Shown in pieces: positions 35,132 to 46,188 of a DNA stretch of 64,000 nucleotides; position 1 is the stretch's first letter, and the number at the start of each line of letters is the position of its first letter. The translations under genes were made by a program, and so were the position numbers. Location: the NCBI GenBank assembly GCA_963828625.1, contig CAWHEX010000010.1:496001-560000 (forward strand), in the 5' to 3' direction. This stretch comes from PALSA-894 sp963828625. GTDB taxonomy: Bacteria > Pseudomonadota > Alphaproteobacteria > Rhizobiales > Xanthobacteraceae. A model generated the notes under the pieces. The model saw nothing but the letters and a program-made list of their open reading frames with translations. It ran no database searches and was not told the DNA's origin.

Positions 35132-36292
35132 TCAGCGCAGACCCAGCCCGCGCGCGATGATGCCGCGCAGGACTTCCGTAGTGCCGCCCTGGATGGTGAG
35201 CTTCGGCGCGATCATGGTGGCGAAGCGAAGCTGTTCTTCGAGCGTCGCGCGGTTGCCTTCCTCCTCCTCGATGAAGGCCGCAAGCTCGCGCACGCGGTTC
35301 GGCAGCTTCTGCTCCCACAGCGTGCCCATGTCCTTGACTATGGAGCCTTCGACCACCGGCTCCTTGCCGGCCTGCAACATGCCGTTCACCGAGACCGACA
35401 TGCGCCGCAGCGTGTGGAGCTGCGCGACGAGGCGGCCCAGCCCTTCGGCGCTGCGGATGTCGGGCTTTTCGCCGAGTGCGCGCACCAGCCCGGTCAGCAC
35501 ATAGAAGGTTTCGAGAAATCGCTCCGGCCCGGAGCGCTCATAGGCGAGTTCGCTCGTCGCCTGTTTCCACGCGCCGTCGATCTCGCCGAGCACGTAGTCG
35601 TCCGGCATGAACGCGTCCTCGAACACGACCTCGTTGAAGTCGTGCTGGCCGGTCAACTGATAGACCGGGTTCACCTTGATGCCAGGCGTCTTCATGTCGA
35701 CGAGGAATTGCGTAAGCCCGTGACGGCGGTTCTCCTTGGTCGGCGGCGAGGTGCGGAATAGCGCGATCATGTAGTCGGCGATGTGCGCATTGCTGGTCCA
35801 TATCTTGGTGCCGTTGATCAGCCAGCCGCCTTTGGTCTTCGTCGCCTTCGTCTTCGCGGCGAACAGGTCGGAACCGGAGCCCGGCTCGCTCATGCCGATC
35901 GCGAAGCACACCTCGCCGGCGCAGATGCGCGGCAGCACGTCCATCTTCACGTGCTCGGGCGCGTATTTCATCAGGATCGGGCCGCTCTGGCGGTCGGCAA
36001 CGAAATGCAGCCGCACCGGCGCATTCGCGACGCGGAATTCCTCGGTCACCACGTAGCGTTCGAGAAAGCTGCGCTCGCGCCCGCCGTATTTCTTCGGCCA
36101 GGTCATGCCTATCCAGCCCTTGGCGCCGATGCGGCGGCTGAATTCCTTCGAGTGCGAGTCCCCGTGGCCAGCGCGGCTCGGATCGAACGTACCGCGCGAA
36201 ACTTCGTCGGCGAGGAAGGCACGCACTTCTTCGCGCAGCGTGTCGCACTCGGGCGGCAGGCGGATCTGGTCGAAGGTCAGTGCGGCGGTCAT
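35132..36292 (-). CDS. Acyl-CoA dehydrogenase
   Basis: 386 residues, three-domain acyl-CoA dehydrogenase. FAD/acyl-contact signature VCFAIGMSEPGSGSDL, then GGWLINGTKIWTSNAHIADY, and C-terminal GGTTEVLRGIIARGLGL are all present. Paired with a smaller dehydrogenase-like gene 12 bases away (36305), as often seen for steroid- or branched-acid-type heteromeric dehydrogenases. One FAD per subunit expected. The acyl substrate is unknown. Confidence 0.92.
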   Translation of the reverse strand: MTAALTFDQIRLPPECDTLREEVRAFLADEVSRGTFDPSRAGHGDSHSKEFSRRIGAKGWIGMTWPKKYGGRERSFLERYVVTEEFRVANAPVRLHFVADRQSGPILMKYAPEHVKMDVLPRICAGEVCFAIGMSEPGSGSDLFAAKTKATKTKGGWLINGTKIWTSNAHIADYMIALFRTSPPTKENRRHGLTQFLVDMKTPGIKVNPVYQLTGQHDFNEVVFEDAFMPDDYVLGEIDGAWKQATSELAYERSGPERFLETFYVLTGLVRALGEKPDIRSAEGLGRLVAQLHTLRRMSVSVNGMLQAGKEPVVEGSIVKDMGTLWEQKLPNRVRELAAFIEEEEGNRATLEEQLRFATMIAPKLTIQGGTTEVLRGIIARGLGLR

Positions 36293-36304
36293 CGGTTGTC
36301 CGTT

Positions 36305-37345
36305 TCAGCGCGCCGCGACGAGCGGCCAGAATTCCTCCACGCCGCGCGCACACACGCGCCTGCCGAGTTCGGCCGCCCAGTGGCTCTCGTTGCCGAAGTC
36401 GTCGCGCCAGGAAAGCATGCGCAGCGTGTAGCGATGCAGGATGTGTTCGTTGGTGAAGCCTATCGCACCATGCACCTGATGCGCGATGGCGGCGCCTTCC
36501 TGCGCGCCTTCAGCCGAGCGGATTTTCGCGGCGGTCGCTTCGAGAAAGATCGCATCGTCGAATGCGCCGGCGCGCGCGATCGCGTCGGCTGCCGAATGCG
36601 CCGCCGTCATGGCGGCGGAGACTTCGCCCGCGAGCCGCGCGAGATTGTGCTGCACCGCCTGGAATTTTCCGATCGGCTTCTCGAACGCGACGCGTTCGTT
36701 GGCGTAGCGCACCGTGAAGTCGAGGATCGCTTCGAGCGCGCCGGCGGTCTCGACCGCGCGCACCACACAACCCATCAGCATCAGGGCGGTCTGATCGACG
36801 TCCGCCTTCGCGACGGCGAGCGGTTTCACGCGATCAAACGTGACGGTATTCGACGGTTCGCTGGCGAGGCTGGTGCCGTCGCCGATACGGCAATCCTTCG
36901 TCTCCACCAGCGCAACCGACGAACCCGCCAGCACCGCAAGGTGCGCCGCCTCGCGGGCGAACGGCACGCCGCGCGCCCGTCCGCTCAGCGTTCCGTCAGC
37001 GTTGAGCGTGATCGCATCGCCCGGCCGCGCCGGCGCGACCGACATCGCACCCTGCGGCGCTTTCAATCCAGCGCGCGACAAGAGCCATCCGGCGAGCAGC
37101 GTTTCGGCGAGCGGAACCGCGACCGCATAGCGCCCCGCAACGCCTAGCACCGCGAAGCCGTCGGCGAGTTCGGCGCCCGACCCGCCCTGCGCCTCCGGCA
37201 CCCATGCGAGTGTCAGCCCATTGTCGGCCAGCGCGCTCCACAACCTGGCTTTCCAGCCATCGTCGCGCGCCCGATTGACCTCCTGCGGGTCGGCCAGATC
37301 GGCAAAAATACGCGCCGCGGTATCGGCCACGAAGTTGTCGCTCAC
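36305..37345 (-). CDS. Acyl-CoA dehydrogenase-like partner subunit
   Basis: 346 residues, shorter than typical. Starts at GTG 37343-37345 with GAGGAAGCG upstream; text upstream of that is not protein-like. The N-terminal half is divergent (LAWVPEAQGGSGAELADGFA) and lacks the strong FAD signature of the partner, while the C-terminal helical domain is clear (YANERVAFEKPIGKFQAVQH and HQVHGAIGFTNEHILHRYTL). The pattern fits the second subunit of an alpha2beta2 acyl-CoA dehydrogenase. First gene of the minus-strand acyl-CoA module. Confidence 0.87.
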   Translation of the reverse strand: MSDNFVADTAARIFADLADPQEVNRARDDGWKARLWSALADNGLTLAWVPEAQGGSGAELADGFAVLGVAGRYAVAVPLAETLLAGWLLSRAGLKAPQGAMSVAPARPGDAITLNADGTLSGRARGVPFAREAAHLAVLAGSSVALVETKDCRIGDGTSLASEPSNTVTFDRVKPLAVAKADVDQTALMLMGCVVRAVETAGALEAILDFTVRYANERVAFEKPIGKFQAVQHNLARLAGEVSAAMTAAHSAADAIARAGAFDDAIFLEATAAKIRSAEGAQEGAAIAHQVHGAIGFTNEHILHRYTLRMLSWRDDFGNESHWAAELGRRVCARGVEEFWPLVAAR

Positions 37346-37543
37346 GGACGCTTCCTCAAACTCTTTCGCCTTGCGGCACGTTGGCGCAATGGTTGGGCCA
37401 AAGCCGTCCGGTTGGCAAGGCGAGCGCCCCGAATGGCCGCCATGATCCGTATGTCCGGGTTGAACGCTTGCGGCACAAGCTTTAGCGTGCCCCCACAAGA
37501 AAAACCGGAGCGGGGCGGCTCTGAGGAACGGGAGGAAGAACCG

Positions 37544-39139
37544 ATGACAATCGGATTCGTGCGCCTGGCGATCGTGGCGATCGCCGCATCCGCCGCGACG
37601 GTCGCATACGCACAGCAGCCCAAGAGCGGTGGAATCCTGCGGATGTACCACCGCGAGAATCCGCCCAGCATGTCGATCCACGAGGAAGCGACGTATTCGG
37701 TCAACGTCTCATCGATGCCGATCTACTCGAACCTCGTGATCTACGATCAGCACAAGGCGCAGAATTCGATCGACACGATCGTGCCGGAACTTGCGACGAG
37801 CTGGGAGTGGAGCGCGGATGGCAAGGCGCTGACCTTCAAGCTGCGCGAAGGCGTGAAGTGGCATGACGGCAAGCCGTTCACCAGCGCGGACGTGAAGTGC
37901 ACGTTCGAGATGCTGGCCGGCACATCGCAGAACCGCTTCCGCAAGAACCCGCGCAAGGACTGGTACTTCAACCTCGAGAAAGTCACGACCGAAGGCGACT
38001 TCCAGACGACGTTCCACCTGAAACGTCCGCAGCCCGCGATCCTCGCGATGCTCGCGTCGGGATACACGCCGATCTACGCCTGCCACGTCAGCGCAGCGGC
38101 GCAGCGCACCAATCCGATCGGCACCGGGCCATTCAAGTTCGTCGAGCTGAAACAGAACGAGTTGATCAAGCTCGTGAAGAACCCGGACTACTGGAAAAAG
38201 GGCCTGCCCTATCTCGATGGCATCGAGTACACGATCATCCCGAACCGCTCGACTGCGATCCTTGGTTTCGTCGCCGGCAAGTTCGACATCACGTTCCCGA
38301 CCGAAGTTTCGATTCCTTTGCTGAAGGACGTGAAGGCGCAGGCGCCGACCGCGCAATGCGTGCTCGAGCAGACCAACGTCGCCACCAACCTGATCATCAA
38401 TCGCGAGAGCGCGCCGTTCGACAACACGGATGTGCGCCGCGCGGTCGCGCTGTCGCTCGACCGCAAATCGTTCGTGCAGATCATGTTCGAGGGCAATTCG
38501 GACCTCGGCGGCGCGATGCTGCCCCCGCCGTCCGGCGTGTGGGGCATGCCGCCCGAGGACCTGAAGACCGTGATCGGCTACGGCGACGACGTGAAGAAGA
38601 ATCGCGACGAAGCGCGCAAGCTGATGGAGAAGGCGGGCTTCGGGCCGAACAAGCGGCTCGCGATGAAGGTTTCGACGCGTAATCTCGCGGTCTATCGCGA
38701 TCCGGCCGTGATCCTGATCGACCAGCTCAAGGACATCTACATCGATGGCGAGCTCGACGTGATCGAGAGCGGCATCTGGTTCGCGAAGGTCGCGCGCAAG
38801 GAATACCAGATCGGCCTCAACCTCACGGGCGCGGGCATCGACGATCCGGACCAGACCTTCTACGAGAACTTCGGCTGCGGCTCGGAGCGCAACTACACCA
38901 ACTATTGCAACAAGGACCTGCAGGCGCAGTTCGACGCGCAGAGCCAGGAAAAGGATACGGCGAAGCGTAAGAAGCTGGTGTGGGAGATCGACAAGAAGCT
39001 GCAGGAGGACGTCGCACGTCCAATCCTCTATCACGCGCGTCAGGGCACCTGCTGGGCGCCCTACGTGAAGAACGTCACCATCATGTCGAACTCGTCCTAC
39101 AACGGCCACCGCTACGAGGACGTTTGGATGGACAAGTAA
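37544..39139 (+). CDS. ABC transporter substrate-binding protein, family 5 (DppA/OppA-like)
   Basis: 531 residues. ATG 37544 follows GGGAGGAAG and gives a signal peptide ending TVAYAQQ. Family 5 motifs: ILRMYHRENPPSMSIHE, TIVPELATSWEWSADGKALT, FKLREGVKWHDGKPFTSADV. Ligands of this family range from peptides to nickel, opines and aromatic or plant-derived compounds. The downstream permease genes follow after a REP-like repeat (39166-39240), which may keep this receptor's mRNA more abundant than the rest. The 198-base gap before it (37346-37543) shows no gene. Confidence 0.93.
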   Translation: MTIGFVRLAIVAIAASAATVAYAQQPKSGGILRMYHRENPPSMSIHEEATYSVNVSSMPIYSNLVIYDQHKAQNSIDTIVPELATSWEWSADGKALTFKLREGVKWHDGKPFTSADVKCTFEMLAGTSQNRFRKNPRKDWYFNLEKVTTEGDFQTTFHLKRPQPAILAMLASGYTPIYACHVSAAAQRTNPIGTGPFKFVELKQNELIKLVKNPDYWKKGLPYLDGIEYTIIPNRSTAILGFVAGKFDITFPTEVSIPLLKDVKAQAPTAQCVLEQTNVATNLIINRESAPFDNTDVRRAVALSLDRKSFVQIMFEGNSDLGGAMLPPPSGVWGMPPEDLKTVIGYGDDVKKNRDEARKLMEKAGFGPNKRLAMKVSTRNLAVYRDPAVILIDQLKDIYIDGELDVIESGIWFAKVARKEYQIGLNLTGAGIDDPDQTFYENFGCGSERNYTNYCNKDLQAQFDAQSQEKDTAKRKKLVWEIDKKLQEDVARPILYHARQGTCWAPYVKNVTIMSNSSYNGHRYEDVWMDK

Positions 39140-39165
39140 GGCGCGAGACGCCGTGAGCGCATCGC

Positions 39166-39240
39166 CCGCTCGTCCCCGCGCAAGCGGGGACCCAGTTCTT
39201 TGCAAAGCGCTGGATGCCCGCTTGCGCGGGCACGAGCGGA
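39166..39240. repeat. REP-like two-hairpin palindromic repeat, copy 2
   Basis: Same layout as 4488-4558: outer arms CCGCTCGT / ACGAGCGG, hairpins TCCCCGC-GCAA-GCGGGGA and TGCCCGC-TTGC-GCGGGCA. It lies between the binding-protein gene and the first permease gene of a Dpp-type operon, the same relative place as copy 3. Confidence 0.92.
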
Positions 39241-39260
39241 GCAAACCCTAGGAGAAGCAG

Positions 39261-40208
39261 GTGGCCGCCTATCTCGTCAGGCGCTTTCTCCTGATGCTGC
39301 TCACACTGTTCGGCATTTCGGTGCTGATCTTCGTGCTGCTGCGGATCGTCCCCGGCAATATCGCGGACATTCTGTTCAGTTCAGCCGGGATGATCAATCC
39401 GGCCGACAAAGCGCAAATCGAGAAAGAACTCGGCCTCGATCAGCCGATCGTCGTCCAGTATGTCCAGTGGATCGGCGGCTTGCTGCGCGGCGATCTCGGC
39501 TATTCCTATATCTCCGAGAAGCCGACTTGGCAGGAGATCGCGCCGCGTCTGCCCATCAGCGCGAAGCTCGCCGGCATGGCGCTCCTGTTCGCGATCCTGT
39601 TCGGCATTCCACTCGGCGTCATCTCGGCGGTGCGGCAGAACACGCCGCTCGATTACATGCTGCGCGTCATTAGCCTCAGCGGCCTGTCGCTGCCGTCATT
39701 CTGGCTCGGTCTACTGATCCTGATGCTATGCGTGCGGTATTTCGGCTGGCTCCCGATCTACACTGCGCCGCCGCCGACGCTTTGGGACGAATTTCTGCTC
39801 TTCAGCATCCCGGCGGCGGCCGTCGGCTTCCGCTCGTCGGCGCTGATGATGCGGCTCACGCGCTCCTCCATGCTGGAAGTGCTGCGCCAGGATTACATCC
39901 GCACCGCGCGCGCCAAGGGCGCGTCCTACGCCAAAGTCAATTTCGTCCACGCGCTGCGCAACGCGGTGCTGCCGATCGTCACCATCGTGGGCATCGAGGC
40001 GGCGTTCCTGGTCGGCGGGCTGATCGTCACCGAAACCGTATTCAATATTCCGGGTGTCGCGCGCTTCCTGGTCGAGGCGATCCGCTCGCGCGACTATCCG
40101 ATCGTGCAGAACCTGGTGATGTTCATCGCGATATGCGTGGTGTCGATCAACTTCCTGATCGACATGGCGTATCTCGCGCTCGATCCGCGCATTGCGTACG
40201 AGAAATAA
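39261..40208 (+). CDS. ABC transporter permease, DppB type
   Basis: 315 residues with six predicted membrane segments. Starts at GTG 39261 after AGGAGAAGCAG. Begins LVRRFLLMLLTLFGISVLIF; the EAA loop that docks the ATPases is in VLRQDYIRTARAKGASYAKV, and the C-terminus has GLIVTETVFNIPGVARFLVE. It pairs with the DppC-type permease immediately downstream (stop TAA followed directly by ATG). Confidence 0.93.
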   Translation: MAAYLVRRFLLMLLTLFGISVLIFVLLRIVPGNIADILFSSAGMINPADKAQIEKELGLDQPIVVQYVQWIGGLLRGDLGYSYISEKPTWQEIAPRLPISAKLAGMALLFAILFGIPLGVISAVRQNTPLDYMLRVISLSGLSLPSFWLGLLILMLCVRYFGWLPIYTAPPPTLWDEFLLFSIPAAAVGFRSSALMMRLTRSSMLEVLRQDYIRTARAKGASYAKVNFVHALRNAVLPIVTIVGIEAAFLVGGLIVTETVFNIPGVARFLVEAIRSRDYPIVQNLVMFIAICVVSINFLIDMAYLALDPRIAYEK

Positions 40209-41097
40209 ATGGCCGCGATCGACCCTGGCATCGAAGCAACGGGCGCACGGCGCGAGAGCCGGCTTGCGACGCTCGGCTTCTACGTGCGGCGCTATCCGCT
40301 CGGCGCGGCCGGCGCGGTGATCGTCACGCTGTTCGTCCTGATGGCGATCTTTGCGCCGTGGATCACGCAGTTCGATCCGACACTGACCAACTCGCGCGTC
40401 TCGCTCGCCGCGCCGGGCGGCGCGCATCCGTTCGGCGCCGACTTCATGGGCCGCGATATGTGGAGCCGCGTCGTGTACGGGGCGCGCATTTCGCTCGCGG
40501 TCGGCATCGGCTCCACCGGGCTCGGCTGCCTGTTCGGCGTCACGATCGGGCTGACGTCGGGTTATTTCGGCGGCTGGTTCGACCTCATCGTGCAGCGCTT
40601 CATGGACATGATGCAGTCGCTGCCGCTGCTTGGTGATGGCGCTGGTGATGACCGCGGCGCTTGGGCCGTCGCTGGAAAACACCATCATCGCGATCTCGAT
40701 CCCGCTGGTGCCGACGGTCGCGCGCGTGATCCGCTCCAACACACTGATGCTGCGCGAGATGCCTTACGTGGAAGCCGCGCGTGCGGTCGGCATGAACGAG
40801 TTTTCCATCGCGCTGCGCCATGTGCTGCCGAACACGCTCGCGCCGCTGATCGTGCTCGCGACCGCGCAGCTCGGCTCCACCATTCTGGTCGAGGCGGCGC
40901 TCTCTTTCCTCGGACTCGGCGTACCGGAGCCGCACCCCTCGTGGGGACGGATGCTGTCGGAATCCGCCGCCGAATATGTGCGCGTCGCGCCGTGGCTGGT
41001 GATCTTCCCGGGCGCGGCGATTTCGCTCGCGGTGTTCGGCACGAACCTCCTGGGCGATGCGCTGCGCGACATCCTCGATCCGCGCCAGCGCGACTGA
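40209..41097 (+). CDS. ABC transporter permease, DppC type (apparent frameshift)
   Basis: About 296 residues after repair. The first part has the N-terminal segment RRYPLGAAGAVIVTLFVLMA and GADFMGRDMWSRVVYGARIS; the second, in another frame, carries the EAA loop YVEAARAVGMNEFSIALRHV and the end FGTNLLGDALRDILDPR. The frame changes at TT 40630-40631; deleting one T gives LPLLVMALVMTAAL. Without repair the reading frame would run in to the ATPase gene as a nonsense fusion. Forms a heterodimeric channel with the DppB-type protein. Confidence 0.9.
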
Positions 41098-41099
41098 TC

Positions 41100-42129
<1,030 letters not shown>

Positions 42130-42137
<8 letters not shown>

Positions 42138-43104
42138 GCCGCGCACCGTGCTGGAGGTCAACGGCCTCAAGAAGCATTTCCCGATCAAGAAGGGCCTGAT
42201 GCGCCGGACCGTCGGGCATGTCTATGCGGTCGATGGCGTCTCGCTGAAAATCAACGCGGGCGAAACGCTCGGGCTGGTCGGCGAATCCGGTTGCGGCAAA
42301 TCCACGGTCGGGCGTGCGATCCTGCGCCTGATCGAACCGACCGCGGGCAGCATCAAGGTCAACGGCACTGACATCACGAACCTCAACAAGGCGGAACTGC
42401 GCCCCTACCGCCGGCAGATGCAGATCATCTTCCAGGACCCGTTCTCGTCGCTCGATCCGCGCATGTCGGCCGGCGATATCGTCGGCGAGCCGTTGCGCGT
42501 GCACGGCGTCGGCAACAGCGCGAAGGAACGCCGCGCGCGCGTCGCCGACATCTTTAAGCGCGTGGGCCTGCGCGCCGAGCATGTCGACAACTATCCGCAC
42601 CAGTTTTCCGGTGGGCAGCGCCAGCGCATCGGGATCGCGCGCGCGCTCGCGCTGGAGCCGAGCCTGATCATCGGTGACGAGCCGGTGTCGGCACTCGACG
42701 TGTCGATCCAGGCGCAAATCCTCAATCTCGTGATGGATTTGCAGGACGAGTTCGGCCTGACCTATCTCTTCATCTCGCACAATCTTGCGGTCGTGGAGCA
42801 CATCTCGCACCACATCGCCGTGATGTATCTCGGCCGCATCGTCGAATACACGAACAAGAAGACGCTGTTCACGTCGCCGCAGCATCCCTACACGGAGTTG
42901 TTGCTCGCCGCGGTGCCGGTGCCGGACCCCGCGATCAAGCGCAAGAAGATCGTGCTGCAGGGCGACGTGCCGAGCCCGGTGAAGCCGCCATCCGGCTGCC
43001 ATTTCCACACGCGCTGCCCGTATGTGTTCGACCGCTGCAAGGTCGAGACTCCCGCACTGCGCGAAGTGAAGCCGGGGCAGCTTGTGGCGTGTCATCTGCG
43101 CTGA
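42130..43104 (+). CDS. ABC transporter ATPase, DppF type
   Basis: 324 residues. ATG 42130 is used because GGAG lies six bases upstream; an ATG at 42118 is possible. It shows GESGCGKSTVGRAIL, IFQDPFSSLDPRMS, QFSGGQRQRIGIARAL, GDEPVSALDVSIQAQ, and the C-terminal domain with HFHTRCPYVFDRC. The two different ATPases complete a five-gene Dpp/Opp-type transporter. Followed 14 bases later by a CoA-transferase gene, suggesting the imported acid is activated to a CoA ester. Confidence 0.93.
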
Positions 43105-43118
43105 TGTATCATTCCTGA

Positions 43119-44325
43119 ATGCGCCCTTTCCGTCCCGACGCCAAAGTGCCGCTCGAAGGCATCCGCGTGCTCGACCTGTCGCGGCTCGTCGCCGGCAACA
43201 TGGTGAGCCTGCAACTCGCGGACTTCGGCGCCGAGGTGATCAAGATCGAGGACCCGCGCAAAGGCGATCCGCTGCGCGACTGGCGCACCGACAACATCAG
43301 CGTCCACTGGAAGGTGTACGCGCGCAACAAGAAGAGCGTCACGCTGAACCTGCGCGACGCGCAGGGCCTCGATCTGCTGCGCAAGCTCGCAGGGACCGCG
43401 CACGTCTTCATCGAGAACTACCGGCCCGGCACGCTTGAGGAAATGGGCGTCGGCCCGGACGCGCTGCACGCCATCAACCCGAAGCTCATCATCGTGCGCG
43501 TGTCAGGCTGGGGACAGGACGGACCCTATCGCGACAAGCCGGGCTTCGGCAGTCTCGTGGAGGGAATGTCGGGCTTCGCGGCGAAGAACGGCTTCGCGGA
43601 CCGCCCGCCGGTGCTGCCGCCGCTCGCCCTCGCCGACATGATCGCAGGGCTGTACGGCGCGATGGCGGTGATGATCGCGCTGCGCGAGATCGAGCAGCGC
43701 GGCGGCAAGGGTCAGGTGATCGACCTGCCGCTGCTCGATCCGATCTTCTCGATTCTCGGGCCGGAGGCCGCGCTCTACCAGCTCACGCAGACGATCGAGC
43801 CGCGCGTCGGCAGCCGCTCGAACAACACGGCGCCGCGCAACGTGTACGAGACGAGCGATGGCCGCTTCATCGCGATTTCGGCGTCGATCCAGTCGATGGC
43901 CGAGCGGCTTTACCGCACGATCGGACGCGGCGACATGGTCGACGATCCGCGCTTCCGCACCAACACGGAGCGCGTGAAGAACATCGACGAAGCGGAACGC
44001 CCGGTCGCCGAGTTCATCAAGGCGCGCACGCTCGCCGACAATCTCGCGATCTTCGAGGCCGCGGAGGTGACCGCCGCGCCGGTCTACGACATCAGCCAGT
44101 TCATCGCCGATCCGCATGTGCAGGCGCGCCAGATCGTGACGGACTTGCCCGACGACCAGATGGGCAACGGTGCCGATGCACGCCGTTGTGCCGCGCCTCT
44201 CCGGCACGCCGGGCGAAATCCGCACGCCCGCGCCGGTGCTCGGGCAGCACAATGACGAGATACTGGGTAGCCTTGGCCTCGCGGCTGCGGCGATCGACGA
44301 CCTGAGGAAGCGGAAAGTCATATGA
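43119..44325 (+). CDS. Class III (CaiB/BaiF) CoA-transferase (apparent C-terminal frameshift)
   Basis: About 401 residues after repair. N-terminal LEGIRVLDLSRLVAGNMVS and FGAEVIKIEDP are the CoA-binding fold; the catalytic Asp173 is in LALADMIAGLYGAM. C-terminal part has EVTAAPVYDISQFIADPHVQ. The frame changes at AA 44166-44167; deleting one A restores PMHAVVPRLSGTPGEIRTPA and a stop at 44323-44325 that overlaps the next start. It transfers CoA between carboxylic acids. Coupled to a CitE-like lyase, the pair resembles those of itaconate or citramalate-type pathways. Confidence 0.88.
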
Positions 44326-45230
44326 GCGAGGCTCGCAAGCTCCCGGTTTGGCGTTCGGCGCTTTACGTGCCGGCCAACGTCCCGCGCTTCATCGACGGTG
44401 CGCACAAGCGCGGCGCGGACGCGATCATCGTCGATCTGGAAGATAGCGTGCCGATCGCCGAACGCCCGGCAGCGCGACGCGACCTCATCGCGACGGCAGA
44501 GAATGTCGCGCGTGGCGGCGCGGACGTGATCGTACGCATCAACCGGCCGTGGCGGCAGACCATGCTCGACCTCGAAGCCGCCGTGCATCCGCGCGTCACC
44601 GCGCTGGCTGTCACCAAGGCCGACAGCGCGGATCATGTGCGGCTCGTCTCCGAAGTTGTGAGCGAGCTTGAGGCCGAGCGCGGCATGGCGGTCGGCACGA
44701 TCAAATTCGAGGTGCTGGTCGAAACCGCCGATGCCTGGTTCCGTATGCCGGAGATCGCCAAAGCCGACCCGCGCATCGTTGCGTTGACGCTGGGCGGCGA
44801 GGATTTCGCGCTTTCGGTCGGCATGCTGCCGACTGCCGAGGGCCTGTTCATGCCGAAACAGCAGCTTTGCATCGCGGCGCGCGCCGCCGGCGTGCTGCCG
44901 CTCGGCTTCATCGGCACAGTCGCGGACTACAAGGACCTCGATGCGTTCCGCCAGACCGTGCGGCGCTCGCGCAGGCTTGGCTTCCGCGGCGCGGCGGTGA
45001 TCCACCCGGCGCAGATCCCGATTCTCAACGAGGAGTTCGCGCCGGCCGCCGACGAAGTGGCGTCCGCACGCAAGATCGTCGCCGCCTATGACGAGGCGAC
45101 GAAAGCCGGGCGCGGCTCGATCTCGGTCGACGGCAAGATGGTGGATGTGCCGGTCGTGCTGCGCGCGCAGGAAGTGCTCGCGATCCACGACGCCATCGCT
45201 GAGCGCGAGGCGCGCAAGCCGAAGCTCTGA
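44322..45230 (+). CDS. HpcH/HpaI-family CoA ester lyase (CitE/Ccl/Mcl-like)
   Basis: 302 residues. Starts WRSALYVPANVPRFIDGA, then IIVDLEDSVPIAERPAAR with the metal and substrate acids, FEVLVETADAW, and VALTLGGEDFALSVG. The C-terminal FRGAAVIHPAQIPILNEEFA is typical of citrate lyase beta-like and malyl/citramalyl-CoA lyases. ATG overlaps the CoA-transferase stop (ATGA). The pair would activate a 3-hydroxy-dicarboxylic acid and split it to acetyl- or propionyl-CoA plus an oxo acid; the exact substrate is inferred, not shown. Confidence 0.9.
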   Translation: MSEARKLPVWRSALYVPANVPRFIDGAHKRGADAIIVDLEDSVPIAERPAARRDLIATAENVARGGADVIVRINRPWRQTMLDLEAAVHPRVTALAVTKADSADHVRLVSEVVSELEAERGMAVGTIKFEVLVETADAWFRMPEIAKADPRIVALTLGGEDFALSVGMLPTAEGLFMPKQQLCIAARAAGVLPLGFIGTVADYKDLDAFRQTVRRSRRLGFRGAAVIHPAQIPILNEEFAPAADEVASARKIVAAYDEATKAGRGSISVDGKMVDVPVVLRAQEVLAIHDAIAEREARKPKL

Positions 45231-46181
45231 CTACTTCGCCTCCTTCGCCTTCGCGGCCAGCGCCTCTTTCATGCGCTCGGGTTCGACCGCGATCTCGACG
45301 CCGGCGCGTTCCTGCTGCAACAGCATCACGACGCGCGAGTCACGCCCCTCCCAGCCGCGGTTCATCGCCTCGGTCATCTCGGCGAGCGCGAGATTGCACA
45401 TGCGCATCGGCATGCCGAGTTCGCGGCCGAGCGCATTCGCGAGCGACACGTCCTTGTGCGCGAGCTTCAGCGCGAAAGCCGGCGGGTCGTATGTGCCCGG
45501 CAGAAACTGGTCGATGAGGATGTCGAATGTCTGCCGCCGCCCGCCCGCGCCCTGCCGCACCGCGTTCCACAGCGCGAGCGGCTCGACACCCGCTTTGACG
45601 CCGAGCGCGAAGGTCTCGGCAAGCGCGCAGGTGATCGCATAGCCCGACATGTTGTGCACGAGCTTCGCGACGGTCGCGGCGCCGATCGGCCCGATATAGG
45701 CCGCGCGGTCGCCCATCGCGTCGAGCACCGGCTTGAACCTGTCGTAGGCGCCTTTGTCGCCGCCGACCCAGATCGCGAGCCTGCCGGAGGCCGCGCCCTG
45801 CGGCCCGCCGCTCACCGGCGCGTCGAGCATGTGCGCGCCCTTTTCGGCAAAGGCGGCGTTGAGCCTCTTCACGACGCTGGGCGAATTGGTCGACAGATCG
45901 AACCACGCCGCACCTTTTTTAACGCCGGCGACCAGGCCATCGTCGCCCGCCGCCACCGCCTCGACATCCGGCGGCTCGGGCAGCGATGAAAAGATAACGT
46001 CGCACTGTTCGGCGAGCGCCTTCGGCGTCGCGGCCCATGTGGCGCCCGCCTGCAAATGGTGGCTCGCGGACTGGCGGTGCAGGTCGTGCACCACGAGCTT
46101 GTATCCGGCCTTCTGCAAATTGGTCGCCATGCGGGCGCCCATCGTGCCCAGCCCGATGAATCCAACGGTTTCGTTCGCCAT
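45231..46181 (-). CDS. 3-hydroxyisobutyrate dehydrogenase-like NAD(P)-dependent oxidoreductase
   Basis: 316 residues. ATG 46179-46181 follows GAGGACACG. VGFIGLGTMGARMATNLQKA is the cofactor loop, DAPVSGGPQGAASGRLAIWV the substrate signature and GAATVAKLVHNMSGYA the Lys region. Stop directly abuts the convergent CoA lyase stop. It shares a minus-strand unit with a carboxymuconolactone-decarboxylase-like gene 7 bases upstream. Third such dehydrogenase of the window. Confidence 0.9.
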   Translation of the reverse strand: MANETVGFIGLGTMGARMATNLQKAGYKLVVHDLHRQSASHHLQAGATWAATPKALAEQCDVIFSSLPEPPDVEAVAAGDDGLVAGVKKGAAWFDLSTNSPSVVKRLNAAFAEKGAHMLDAPVSGGPQGAASGRLAIWVGGDKGAYDRFKPVLDAMGDRAAYIGPIGAATVAKLVHNMSGYAITCALAETFALGVKAGVEPLALWNAVRQGAGGRRQTFDILIDQFLPGTYDPPAFALKLAHKDVSLANALGRELGMPMRMCNLALAEMTEAMNRGWEGRDSRVVMLLQQERAGVEIAVEPERMKEALAAKAKEAK

Positions 46182-46188
46182 CGTGTCC

